A DNA stretch of 64,000 nt from Variovorax boronicumulans. GTDB taxonomy: Bacteria > Pseudomonadota > Gammaproteobacteria > Burkholderiales > Burkholderiaceae_C. The translations under genes and the position numbers were made by a program. Of the stretch, positions 1-9,468 are shown one piece after another. Each line of letters opens with the position of its first letter. The stretch's first letter is position 1. The stretch is taken from contig NZ_JAAAFX010000014.1 of NCBI RefSeq assembly GCF_019352895.1, positions 510,790 to 574,789 on the forward strand. The letters are read 5' to 3'. The notes beneath the pieces were generated by a model that was not told where the DNA came from, did no database searches, and saw nothing but the letters and a program-made list of their open reading frames with translations.

Positions 1-1998
<1,998 letters not shown>

Positions 1999-2129
1999 AC
2001 GCCGGCCCGCATGGCGTCGCGCGGCGCCATGCGGGTAGACGTTTTCGGCATGCGCATATCGGATTTGCGTCGTTTGGTTTTGGTCTTCGTCTTCGTACAG
2101 TCGGTTTCAGTTTCAACACAGGAGACCGA

Positions 2130-3080
2130 ATGTCGATCCTTCGCAAATGGTGGCATGCCGCCACGCTCGCCACCCTGACCTTCACCGCGGCGGCCCCGGC
2201 CGCCTTCGCGCAGGCCTCGGCCGATGGCAGCGGTCCGCTCGTGTCCACCGAATGGCTCGACAGGAACCTCAAGAACCCCAAGCTGCGCGTGATCGAGGTC
2301 AGCGTGAACCCGGGCCTCTACGAGCGCGGCCATGTGCCGGGCGCGGTCAACTTCTCGTGGCACGCCGACCTCAACGACCGCGTGCGCCGCGACATCGTGA
2401 GCCAGGCCGATTTCGAGAAGCTGCTGTCGGCCGCGGGCGTCGACAACGACAGCACCGTGGTGCTCTACGGCGACAACAACAACTGGTTCGCGGCCTGGGG
2501 CGCCTGGGTGTTCGAGCAGTACGGCGTGCGCAACGTCAAGCTGCTCGACGGCGGCCGCAAGAAGTGGGAAGCCGAAGGCCGCGTGCTCGAGAACCGCGCA
2601 CCGGAAGTCGTGGCCACGCGCTACAAGGTCACGCGCCCGCATCCCGAACTGCGCGCGCGCCTGACCGACGTGCTGGGCGTGGCCGAAGGCAAGACCGACG
2701 CCAGGCTGGTCGACATCCGCTCGGCCGACGAGTACACCGGCAAGATCTTCGCGCCGCCGGGCGCCGCCGAGCTTGCGGTGCGCGCCGGCCACATCCCGGG
2801 CGCGGCCAACGTGCCCTGGGGCCGTGCGGTCAACGAAGACGGCACCTTCAAGTCGGCCGCCGAACTCAAGGCGCTCTATGCCTCGGTCGGCATCGACGGC
2901 AGCAAGCCGGTCATCACCTACTGCCGCATCGGCGAGCGGTCGAGCCACACCTGGTTCGCGCTGACCAAGATCCTGGGCTACCAGAACGTGCGCAACTACG
3001 ACGGCTCGTGGACCGAGTACGGCAATGCCGTGGGCGTGCCGGTGAGCAACCCCAGCGGCACGGTCTGGGCGTCGAAGTAG
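2130..3080 (+). CDS. Exported two-domain rhodanese (thiosulfate sulfurtransferase)
   Basis: Predicted sulfurtransferase of 316 residues moving sulfane sulfur from thiosulfate or a persulfide to an acceptor. The ATG at 2130 follows AGGAGA at 2120-2125. Residues 1-31 form a signal peptide ending AFAQA, so the protein acts in the periplasm. There are two rhodanese domains. The N-terminal one (LLDGGRKKWEAEG) has no active-site cysteine. The C-terminal one has the loop CRIGERSSHTW with catalytic C265. It lies 131 bp after the desulfurase and before a YeeE-type permease, so periplasmic thiosulfate processing coupled to import is likely. A strong terminator follows the stop codon. Substrate is inferred from the family. 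Confidence 0.9.
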   Translation: MSILRKWWHAATLATLTFTAAAPAAFAQASADGSGPLVSTEWLDRNLKNPKLRVIEVSVNPGLYERGHVPGAVNFSWHADLNDRVRRDIVSQADFEKLLSAAGVDNDSTVVLYGDNNNWFAAWGAWVFEQYGVRNVKLLDGGRKKWEAEGRVLENRAPEVVATRYKVTRPHPELRARLTDVLGVAEGKTDARLVDIRSADEYTGKIFAPPGAAELAVRAGHIPGAANVPWGRAVNEDGTFKSAAELKALYASVGIDGSKPVITYCRIGERSSHTWFALTKILGYQNVRNYDGSWTEYGNAVGVPVSNPSGTVWASK

Positions 3081-3114
3081 GCCGCTTTTCTTCTTTCTTT
3101 TTTCTTTGGGTGGG

Positions 3115-3150
3115 GACAACTCGTTGTCTCCTCGTCGTGTGGTAACGACG
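3115..3150 (+). other. Two hairpins upstream of the terminator
   Basis: GACAA-CTCG-TTGTC (3115-3128, extendable to GACAAC/GTTGTC) and CGTCGT-gtggta-ACGACG (3133-3150) are consecutive small stem-loops. They lie directly before the rhodanese terminator and after a pyrimidine-rich tract (about 3084-3107). They could be part of an RNA leader or attenuator controlling the downstream permease. No antiterminator pairing with the terminator was identified by eye. Confidence 0.45.
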
Positions 3151-3153
3151 TTC

Positions 3154-3181
3154 GGGCGGACCTTGGGGTCCGCCCTTTTTT
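3154..3181 (+). terminator. Rho-independent terminator after the rhodanese
   Basis: GGGCGGACC (3154-3162), loop TTGG (3163-3166), GGTCCGCCC (3167-3175), then six T (3176-3181). This is a perfect 9-bp GC-rich stem with a T tail. It sits only 20 bases before the permease start codon, so permease transcription needs read-through or a promoter embedded in 3081-3153. Confidence 0.9.
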
Positions 3182-3201
3182 CGTGAGGAGTGGGTTTGAA
3201 G

Positions 3202-4416
3202 ATGACGACGACGACAGCGCAGATTCCGGTGGCCGATGCGCCCGCGGGGCCCGGCCGCGTGGGCTGGATCGCCGCCGCATTGGTCGTGCTGCTGACCGTG
3301 GCCGGCGTGCAGGCATTGGGCGAACGCAGCGGCGGGCGCGCGCTGGCCTTCGCGGCCGGCCTGGGCGCGTTGCTGGGCGTGGTGCTGCAGCGCTCGCGCT
3401 TCTGCTTCTACTGCCATGCGCGCGACTACTTCGAGCGCGGCGATGCGCGCGGCCTGCTGGCCATCGTCGCGGCGCTGGCGGTCGGCACGCTGGGCATGCA
3501 CGTGGTCATGACCGGCTGGCTGCCCGTGCCCATGCCGGGGCGGCTGCCACCCGACGCCCACATCGGCCCGGTGAGCTGGGCGCTGGTCCTGGCCGGCCTG
3601 GCCTTCGGCCTGGGCATGGTGGTGTCGGGCTCGTGCATCAGCGCGCACTGGTACCGGCTGGGCGAGGGCTCGCCCACCGCTCCCTTCGCGCTGGTCGGTT
3701 CCGCGGCCGGCTTCGTGCTCGGCTTCAACACCTGGAACGCGCTCTACAGCGCGACCATCGCGACCGCGCCCGTGGTCTGGCTGCCGCATCACCTGGGCTA
3801 TGCGGGGTCGGCGGCCGTGCAACTGGGCCTGCTGGCCGGGATCGCCGCGCTGCTGTGGCGCCGGCTGCCGGCCGAAGGCGCGCCCTTGCCGCGTGCCGCC
3901 AGCTTCGGCGCCGCCTTGCGCCGGGCCTTCATCGGTCGCTGGCCGGCGGTGTGGGGCGGTGTCGCGGTCGGCGCCATCGCCGTGATCGTGGTGCTGCGCC
4001 TGCGACCCCTGGGCGTGACCGCGGCGCTGGGCAGTGCCGCGCGCACGGTCGGCGAGCATCAAGGCCTGGTGCCGCAGCGGCTCGAAGGCCTCGACACCTT
4101 CGGCGGCTGCGTGACGGCCGTGCTCGAGCACTTCTGGCAGACACCCAACGCCCTGCTCGTTGCGGGCATCGTGGCCGGCGCGCTGGCGGCGGCGCTGGCG
4201 AGCGGCCAGTTCACGCCACGCGTTCCCAGCCTGCGCCAGGCCGTGCGCGGCCTGGGCGGCGGCCTGCTGCTGGGCTGGGGCGCGATGACGGGGCTGGGCT
4301 GCACCGTGGGCAACCTGCTCTCGGGCACCATGGCCGGCGCGCTCTCGGGCTGGGTCTTCGGCGCCGCGGTGCTGTTCGCGGTGTGGGCCGGACTGCGCCT
4401 GCGCTGGAGCCTCTGA
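3202..4416 (+). CDS. YeeE/YedE family sulfur (thiosulfate-type) permease
   Basis: Integral membrane protein of 404 residues with about ten hydrophobic segments. It carries cysteine motifs typical of YeeE/YedE (DUF395) transporters: SRFCFYCHARD near residue 70, SGSCISAHWYRLGEG near 150, and GLGCTVGNLLSG near 365. In characterised YeeE, conserved cysteines relay thiosulfate through the pore. The ATG at 3202 is chosen because GAGGAG lies at 3185-3190; GTG 3190 and TTG 3196 are in-frame alternatives. It follows an exported rhodanese and a cysteine desulfurase, consistent with sulfur import. A diverged copy of its last 24 codons lies at 9394-9468 on the far side of the AT-rich island. YedE proteins may also serve selenium, so substrate is not certain. 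Confidence 0.88.
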   Translation: MTTTTAQIPVADAPAGPGRVGWIAAALVVLLTVAGVQALGERSGGRALAFAAGLGALLGVVLQRSRFCFYCHARDYFERGDARGLLAIVAALAVGTLGMHVVMTGWLPVPMPGRLPPDAHIGPVSWALVLAGLAFGLGMVVSGSCISAHWYRLGEGSPTAPFALVGSAAGFVLGFNTWNALYSATIATAPVVWLPHHLGYAGSAAVQLGLLAGIAALLWRRLPAEGAPLPRAASFGAALRRAFIGRWPAVWGGVAVGAIAVIVVLRLRPLGVTAALGSAARTVGEHQGLVPQRLEGLDTFGGCVTAVLEHFWQTPNALLVAGIVAGALAAALASGQFTPRVPSLRQAVRGLGGGLLLGWGAMTGLGCTVGNLLSGTMAGALSGWVFGAAVLFAVWAGLRLRWSL

Positions 4417-4467
4417 AAGGGTAGGGAGAGGGTCTGCGCGCAGCGAGATACCTCATGCGCAATCGGT

Positions 4468-4497
4468 CTTTGGTTTGCTCGCCGCGCCTCGCAGAAT
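4468..4497 (+). promoter_or_regulatory. Candidate promoter of the small basic protein, left copy
   Basis: CTTTGG (4468-4473), an 18-base spacer and CAGAAT (4492-4497) resemble a weak sigma70 promoter. The same elements are kept in the right copy ending at 9548. The surrounding 67-base block is much better conserved than the adjacent coding sequence, suggesting function. The assignment is by eye only. Confidence 0.35.
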
Positions 4498-4532
4498 TGC
4501 GTCTGGCGCAGGCCATTTACAAGAGAAATGTG

Positions 4533-4690
4533 ATGACACAGCCCCCCCGTTTCCCCGGTCGACCAGGCGCGTCACGCCGCTGCCCGACCATGCCGAGGCC
4601 CCGGCGTGCGCCGCACGGCTATGCCCCCTGCGTGCCTTGCGGCGTATGCAGGTCGCGGCGCGCAGGATACCCGGTGAGGAACACGCTTTA
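4533..4690 (+). pseudogene. Degenerate copy of the small basic protein gene
   Basis: The ATG at 4533 aligns with the intact gene at 9584. A deletion of roughly 40 bases after the segment GACCAGGCGCGTCAC, plus smaller changes, destroys the frame. Downstream the matching peptide (PLRALRRMQVAARR) is readable only in another frame. This is the left relic of a gene duplicated across the island. Confidence 0.6.
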
Positions 4691-4983
4691 CAAATCGGGC
4701 GGATAGGCGCCTAACAAGTGTCTTCTTCGGCATTCGCCTTAACTGCAGATTACGTCTCTCAAGTCCAGCCAGCCCGTGCGATTCATCATCTGCGAGTTTG
4801 TGTGGCAGCACTTAACGATTTGTATGCAGTTCTGAGCGCATGTGGCGTGGCGTCTTCGCGTCACATTGGCTTTAACAGGAAAATGTTTATTTGCTAGCTC
4901 AAGGCTTGCAAACGAGACGTGACGCGCTGGAATGCGCTACGCCATGCGCCATCTCGCGTCGAGTTTTCTTTCTTCGGCCTCGC
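4691..4983. other. Left edge of the AT-rich island, no supported gene
   Basis: Base composition drops sharply here. An unconserved-looking open frame of 59 codons runs 4718-4897 with no ribosome site. No integrase, tRNA or insertion-sequence end could be recognised. Confidence 0.5.
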
Positions 4984-6597
4984 TCACGGGAAGCTGAAGT
5001 CGTCTAGAAAGTCGAAATCTATCACCGATAAATTTCTGTGGGAAACTGCAAAAACTGTCGCGCCCGGGATTGTTGTTTTTATCAATAGCCAGACTTTTTC
5101 TTCGGTGCGTACGTCCATGGAGTTAGTGGCTTCGTCAAAGAAGACTAGAAATGGATTTCTCAAGATGCATCTGGAAATGGCGAGAAATTGAAGCTCGCCT
5201 GCGGAGAGTTGCTCTACGTCTTCATCTATATTGATGGCACTGTTGCCGATCTCTCTGGCCCAGATGTTCCAGTGAAATTTTACTTTCTCACGATCGACAC
5301 TCTTGTCTCCAAGAGCGATATTTTCGAAAATGGATCCTCGAATCGTTGGTGGTGTTGGGTTTAGATAGTGGATCCTTGTCACGGAAGCGCCGGCTAGTTC
5401 TTGCAATTCGCCATATATCCTTTGCAAGTATGTTGATTTTCCAGTGCCAGAGGGGCCTCGCACATTGATCCATACGCCGGCGCCAATAGTCAAATGCTCG
5501 TTACTTACGTGGTAAACACGAGACTTGGAAAGCGATAACGAGCTCCAATTTTTCGAGCGTTCCGGAGAGAAGGTGACGTTTAATTTCTCTTTTTTTAACT
5601 TCTCTATGAGTTCATAACCTGCTTCGATTGCAATCAGGCCGTTTTGAATATTGTTGATTGCGGTGGAGGCGTTGGATAATGGATTTAAAACCCTGTCAAG
5701 ATATATTAAAAGTAGAAAGAAGCTGCCAGCGGTTGCAGCCGTTCCGCTAGGGTTGTAAATTCCCCATGATAATACTATCGTGTAAATAAAAAGTGTGATG
5801 GCGGATAGGTAAAGTCCTCGCTCTGTTTTTACGGAGAAGAATTTCTGATGGCTTTCTACAGAGTTTGCGACGGCGGCCGACAGGCGATCTTCAAGAAAGG
5901 GTGCTGCATTGAAGACGCGGGCAAGGGTAGGATTGGATATGTATTCGGAAAGAAAAGAGGACGCAGTGTTGTCCGCTTGATTCGCGATTCGAGCCAAAGA
6001 TAATTCTTTGTTTCGTTTGAACGAGATTCCAATCATAAATATGATGCCGCCTACGATCATGTAGGCTGCGACCAATGGGCCAATGACAATGCCGATGGCG
6101 ATGCAGGCAATGAGAAGCTCAATTGACGTTGGAATGATGACGGATAGGAATCCGTGCAAAATTCCAATGGAGCCTACCTCCAATTTTGACATCGCAGCTG
6201 CCTGCTCTGCGATCCATCCAGCGGAGTCGCCATTTCGGCCCTCATGCCGTGGAATTCGAGAAATCCTGCTTGCAAAAATGGAGCAAAAAGTGTAGGAAAT
6301 TTGGTAAAGAATGGGATTGACCAATTTCCATCTTAGATCTACCAGCATTTGCCCGGAAAATCTTAGGCCTATATACAGCGACGCACAGGTAAGCGTTGTC
6401 GAAAGCGGGCTGTTTTCAGATAGAGAGTTTATTGCCCGAGCCATGAGGAGCGGCGCGGCACTGAGAAGTGCCGAGGAGCAGAAAATTATCAAGAATGCCT
6501 TTATCAGCCGGCGAGATAATTGAGAATCGACCCCCTCCAGTAGATCGGACAGCGATCGTCGAGCAACCCCAGAGTCGAAGAACTCAAAGACTGACAT
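4984..6597 (-). CDS. ABC exporter half-transporter (membrane domain plus ATPase) of the RiPP-like cluster
   Basis: Protein of 537 residues with about six transmembrane segments in the first 320 residues, then a nucleotide-binding domain. Walker A GPSGTGKST is at 381-389. The signature is a degenerate LSAGE instead of LSGGQ. Walker B FLVFFDEATNSMD has D488, and the H-loop lies in AVSHR. No N-terminal C39 peptidase domain is present, so unlike many LanT exporters it would not cleave a leader itself. The start overlaps the end of the dehydratase gene by 14 bases, implying a translationally coupled operon. Composition is AT-rich like its neighbours and unlike the rest of the window. Export of the modified peptide is inferred from context. 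Confidence 0.85.
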   Translation of the reverse strand: MSVFEFFDSGVARRSLSDLLEGVDSQLSRRLIKAFLIIFCSSALLSAAPLLMARAINSLSENSPLSTTLTCASLYIGLRFSGQMLVDLRWKLVNPILYQISYTFCSIFASRISRIPRHEGRNGDSAGWIAEQAAAMSKLEVGSIGILHGFLSVIIPTSIELLIACIAIGIVIGPLVAAYMIVGGIIFMIGISFKRNKELSLARIANQADNTASSFLSEYISNPTLARVFNAAPFLEDRLSAAVANSVESHQKFFSVKTERGLYLSAITLFIYTIVLSWGIYNPSGTAATAGSFFLLLIYLDRVLNPLSNASTAINNIQNGLIAIEAGYELIEKLKKEKLNVTFSPERSKNWSSLSLSKSRVYHVSNEHLTIGAGVWINVRGPSGTGKSTYLQRIYGELQELAGASVTRIHYLNPTPPTIRGSIFENIALGDKSVDREKVKFHWNIWAREIGNSAINIDEDVEQLSAGELQFLAISRCILRNPFLVFFDEATNSMDVRTEEKVWLLIKTTIPGATVFAVSHRNLSVIDFDFLDDFSFP

Positions 6598-8056
6598 GAG
6601 TTATTTTTTCTTCTATGAGAGAGGGCTTGAGCAAGAAACTCCTCAGTTCTTTGCGCAACCTTGGAAGGTCATTTATTGAGCAAGAATAAATGCATCTGCC
6701 GATTCTCTTGGATAAGGAATCTCTACTGGGAAAGTATTTCACTCGACCTGTCCAATGCATGAGTGCAGGCCCCGATTCCTGCTCTTCCGTCCAGAAGAAT
6801 GGGATGTCTGAATCAAGTAGGTCTCTGAGTTCGCACTTCAGAGTCTCTTTATCCGCTGTGTTGGATAGGCCAATGGCATGGGAGAAGTGGTGGATGGCTC
6901 GGCCGAGATTGGTCGCAGTGTCTCCCGAAAATGGACATCTCAGCACCTCCAGTGTTGCGGCATATTGAACCGTTAGTTTGAGTAAAAAGCGAGTGCGCAT
7001 TCCGATCGTAATTTCTTTCAATTCTCGAATGAGGTGCTGACGATTTGAACAGATTTGCCTGTATGCATCTTCAAATCCATCGATTATTTCGTCGCAAAAA
7101 TCAGCGGGATTGACTGGCAATCCACTTTTGCTAATTAATCGATTGTTGCTGGGGCCGGACTCGCTTGTCACATATGCGAGATCTCCATTATTGATTTTCG
7201 CTCCGAATGCTTTGTTGCTTCTGTATGCGCCTAAGATGGAGGACAGATTTGCCCATCGTGAAACCAAGCCGGTATTCAAGAGCCGATCTTCTATTGGGGG
7301 CTTTCCGTGCTCGGTGAAGCTGTAAAAAATACACTCCGCATCAATAATGACCGGCCTCCCGTTCCAGGCGATGAGATTGTCAATGTGAACGTCGGTCATC
7401 TGCAGGGCGTGTGCGACGGCTGTAACAACGCCCAGAGATCTCATAAATTCCCGTGCTTGTGCAGGTGACGCATAGGGCCGACTTTCTAAAAATGGCATTA
7501 CGTACCAATCGTTTTTGGGAGAGCTCCAGAACTTCGGAGGAACTGCATCAATGGCCGTCTTTTCCTTGATTTTTGTCAGAACGAGATGTAGGGCGAGATG
7601 CGGGCGGGGGTCTCTTGACTTGAACACATATTTCGATCCGCAAATTTCGAATATGACTGCACGCTCGCACTCGCCGTGCGAATCTCCGTTGGTAAATTGA
7701 ATGAATATTTTCTCCGCATCGATGCCCAGCATCTTTTTGAATTCAATCAGCCCATTGTGAAGATTTTGGATGAATCGAAACATTCGAGCTGAGCGGCGTA
7801 TCAGCATTCCTTCGAGAAAGCTACTGAATTCTTTCTGAATTTCTGCGTGGCGTCTAGAGTTGAGACTTTCAAAGTGTTTGAATTGGAGGGTGACCTGCTG
7901 AAAATCGATTTCGATTTCTCTTTCAAGGGCCTTCATGTCAAATAGGGCTGTCAGCGATCTTTCGGAACTTATTCTGTTAATAAGTTGGCAAAGGGTGGAG
8001 GATAAGATGGTGGTTGCGTCCCGTTGAGCGCGACAATGAATACTTCCTTTCTTCAT
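6584..8056 (-). CDS. Stand-alone LanM-type dehydratase domain protein (DUF4135-like), no cyclase domain
   Basis: Predicted peptide dehydratase of 490 residues. It matches the N-terminal DUF4135 half of class II lanthipeptide synthetases, which phosphorylate Ser/Thr and eliminate phosphate to give dehydroamino acids. Motifs, numbered from the ATG at 8056, are GDSHGE (124-129), YVFK with K146, DVHIDN (222-227) and IIDAE (to 241), in the order seen in the kinase-like active site. The usual LanC-like cyclase half (with Zn-binding Cys/His) is absent; LanM enzymes are about 1000 residues. The start at 8056 is chosen because it lies one base after the acetyltransferase stop; an open frame extends to 8233 but overlaps that gene. 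Remote family assignment is by motif recognition. Confidence 0.72.
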   Translation of the reverse strand: MKKGSIHCRAQRDATTILSSTLCQLINRISSERSLTALFDMKALEREIEIDFQQVTLQFKHFESLNSRRHAEIQKEFSSFLEGMLIRRSARMFRFIQNLHNGLIEFKKMLGIDAEKIFIQFTNGDSHGECERAVIFEICGSKYVFKSRDPRPHLALHLVLTKIKEKTAIDAVPPKFWSSPKNDWYVMPFLESRPYASPAQAREFMRSLGVVTAVAHALQMTDVHIDNLIAWNGRPVIIDAECIFYSFTEHGKPPIEDRLLNTGLVSRWANLSSILGAYRSNKAFGAKINNGDLAYVTSESGPSNNRLISKSGLPVNPADFCDEIIDGFEDAYRQICSNRQHLIRELKEITIGMRTRFLLKLTVQYAATLEVLRCPFSGDTATNLGRAIHHFSHAIGLSNTADKETLKCELRDLLDSDIPFFWTEEQESGPALMHWTGRVKYFPSRDSLSKRIGRCIYSCSINDLPRLRKELRSFLLKPSLIEEKITHVSL

Positions 8057-8057
8057 T

Positions 8058-8504
8058 TTAATTCGTGAGATGGGCGGGTCGAAAGTGCTTTGGTCCTCGA
8101 CTGCATGCGATGATTTTTGCTTTCTCGGTGATCGAGTTTTCATTGAGAAAGTAAAGCTCGTCGCTGAATGCGATTGAGAAGATCGCTGTATGTTGGCATC
8201 GGATGGTAATTGCGCGGACCAGCTGAGATTCAATGCCTTTGTGGCGATGCGGTGGAATTACGCAAATCTCCGCAAGGTACGTTGTTGTTATGTTGTCGGT
8301 GAATGCCCTTGAAATTCCGATTAGGCGTTGATCTTGGTCGTGAATGGCGACGGCGGTAATGGTCCCGGGGCAAAAGAACTTCTTACTAAAATCCTGAATT
8401 TGCAGGTATTCCGCTGCCAATCCGTAGCCGCATTTCTCCAGTAGTTGGGCTATTTCTTTGTCTGTAAATCTCGAGTGTTCAAAAGATATGATGGCCGAAT
8501 TCAT
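8058..8504 (-). CDS. GNAT family N-acetyltransferase
   Basis: Small acyl-CoA-dependent acetyltransferase of 148 residues. The core GNAT pattern is visible: strand AEICVIPPHRHKGIESQLV with the pyrophosphate-binding R/HxxGI segment, preceded by strands around ITAVAIHDQDQRLIGIS. It lies between the candidate precursor peptide and the dehydratase domain, separated from the precursor by a terminator and ending one base before the dehydratase start. Acetylation of the mature peptide, or of a toxic product as self-protection, are both possible. Substrate is unknown. Confidence 0.72.
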   Translation of the reverse strand: MNSAIISFEHSRFTDKEIAQLLEKCGYGLAAEYLQIQDFSKKFFCPGTITAVAIHDQDQRLIGISRAFTDNITTTYLAEICVIPPHRHKGIESQLVRAITIRCQHTAIFSIAFSDELYFLNENSITEKAKIIACSRGPKHFRPAHLTN

Positions 8505-8523
8505 TCGTATTCTCTGTTGTGTA

Positions 8524-8554
8524 TTAAAAGAAAAGGGAGGCTATTCCTCCCTTT
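8524..8554 (-). terminator. Terminator/attenuator between precursor and downstream genes
   Basis: AAAGGGAGG (8532-8540), loop CTATT (8541-8545) and CCTCCCTTT (8546-8554) form a perfect 9-bp stem. On the minus strand it is followed by TCTTTTAA, giving a T-rich tail. It sits just after the candidate precursor gene. Partial termination there would give more precursor mRNA than enzyme mRNA, a common arrangement in RiPP clusters. Confidence 0.8.
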
Positions 8555-8585
8555 CTATTTTATTGATTTGTGAATCGATATATGG

Positions 8586-8813
8586 TCAGCACATATGCGG
8601 TGCGATCTCGCATGTGCCGCTGGCGCAGCATTTGGTGGTTGCATTCGCAAGAATCGATCGAAGGGGCCCGGTCGGGTCGATGTAGGAATGAAAGATCTCA
8701 AAGAGTTCGTTCTTTTTTCCGTCCGGATCGACCACCGTATGAGTGCTTCTGTTCTCGAATCCACTTGCCAGGACCAGGCATCTTTCGACATCTATAAGTG
8801 CAAGATTTTGCAT
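8586..8813 (-). CDS. Candidate RiPP (lanthipeptide-like) precursor peptide
   Basis: Small protein of 75 residues with a charged, Cys-poor leader-like N-terminus (about 1-55) and a Cys/Thr-rich tail. The last residues ATTKCCASGTCEIAPHMC hold T59, T60, S65, T67 and C62, C63, C68, C75, that is four dehydratable residues and four thiols. The ATG at 8813 is preceded at about 5 bases by AAGGGA. It is the first gene of the minus-strand operon and is followed by a terminator, then acetyltransferase, dehydratase and exporter. No double-glycine cleavage site is evident. No homologue is recalled, so the assignment rests on composition and position. A longer overlapping frame (8555-8791) lacks a ribosome site. 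Confidence 0.65.
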   Translation of the reverse strand: MQNLALIDVERCLVLASGFENRSTHTVVDPDGKKNELFEIFHSYIDPTGPLRSILANATTKCCASGTCEIAPHMC

Positions 8814-8842
8814 TTTTTCCCTTTTGTGCTTTGATTGTTAAT

Positions 8843-8860
8843 TCGGCCCAATCGGACCGA
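8843..8860. promoter_or_regulatory. Inverted repeat at the predicted start of the precursor transcript
   Basis: TCGGCCC (8843-8849), AATC, GGACCGA (8854-8860): 7-base arms with one mismatch. It lies directly downstream of the predicted -10 box on the minus strand, a typical repressor-operator position. No regulator gene is present in the island. Confidence 0.4.
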
Positions 8861-8864
8861 TGCT

Positions 8865-8893
8865 AGGGTACTTCATAGATTTGCGTTGGTCAA
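8865..8893 (-). promoter_or_regulatory. Candidate sigma70 promoter of the RiPP-like operon
   Basis: On the minus strand TTGACC (8893-8888), a 17-base spacer and TACCCT (8870-8865) give a good -35 with a weak -10. Transcription would start near 8858, leaving a leader of about 45 bases before the precursor ATG at 8813. Confidence 0.45.
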
Positions 8894-9393
8894 ATTGCGG
8901 GATTCTTTGCTTTCAATGTTGCTGTGTAATGAATTCGTATTGTTTTTCTGTGCGCATTTTGTGCGAAATTTGTTAATTCTTTATGCGGCAAGTTGTGTGT
9001 TTTGTGTCCAAGTAGACAGCCGTCGCTATATTGAGATTTTTTGTAGCGAATTCTGTTGCGGACGGGGGTCTTCGATTCGTCGACGACGGCAGAAGTGGGC
9101 TCAACACCTCGATCGATCTGTGGAGGACGCGGGGGCGACGCTTCGTCGCGTGGATGGGTTGCGACCGCTTGCACAGTGAAGAGCGAATTTCTCTGTCACG
9201 CCATGCCGACTGACGCATCCATGCGCGCGTGGAGGGCGGCGCCTGACGAGGCCCGCGGCCTTGGCGCCTTAATGCTTCGGCTGATGTCGCATGTCGACTG
9301 CGCCGCGATGGGCCTAGGCGCGGTGGTCATCTGAAGCTCGCAAACGCCAGAGCAGAAAGGCCGAGGTCTACTCTGCGGCGCAGTTTGGTCACG
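8894..9393. other. Right edge of the island, no supported gene
   Basis: AT-rich up to about 9055, then rising to the GC level of the surrounding chromosome. Short open frames exist on both strands, but none has a ribosome site or recognisable motif. Nothing resembling an integrase or transposase was seen. Confidence 0.5.
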
Positions 9394-9468
9394 ATGTCGG
9401 GCTGGGTCTTCGGCGCCGCGGTGCTGCTGGCCGTATGGCTCGGGCTGCGGTTCTGTTGGAGTCTCTGA
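9394..9468 (+). pseudogene. Remnant of a yeeE 3' end
   Basis: Reads SGWVFGAAVLLAVWLGLRF and ends WSL-stop, matching the C-terminus of the permease that ends at 4416 (SGWVFGAAVLFAVWAGLRL). The first 30 bases are identical to 4345-4374, then the copies diverge. Nothing upstream of it resembles the rest of the permease. Confidence 0.85.

Larger units (their letters stand above)
4345..4690 (+). repeat. Left copy of the island-flanking direct repeat
   Basis: This segment matches 9397-9780. The first 30 bases are identical. The next 42 bases, the end of yeeE, differ at 13 positions. A following non-coding block, 4431-4497 versus 9482-9548, differs at only 2 of 67 positions and includes the perfect palindrome CTGCGCGCAG (4434-4443). 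Similarity then continues, with a deletion in this copy, into a small gene that is intact only on the right. Confidence 0.85.

Noticed and set aside
4709-4760. Integron attC-like site: GCCTAACAA followed by CGGCATTCGCCTTAAC
   Set aside because: The opening core RYYYAAC is present, but no matching GTTRRRY end and no convincing long palindrome follow; no integron integrase is seen.
4718-4897. 59-codon open frame at the left edge of the island
   Set aside because: No ribosome site, no recognisable family and a length expected by chance in this composition.
8056-8233. Longer start for the dehydratase protein at 8233
   Set aside because: The extra 59 residues overlap the well-supported acetyltransferase gene in another frame and look unconserved; the ATG at 8056, one base after its stop, is simpler.
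8835-9179. 114-codon plus-strand frame upstream of the RiPP-like operon
   Set aside because: No ribosome site or family motif. It crosses the compositional boundary and overlaps the predicted promoter.
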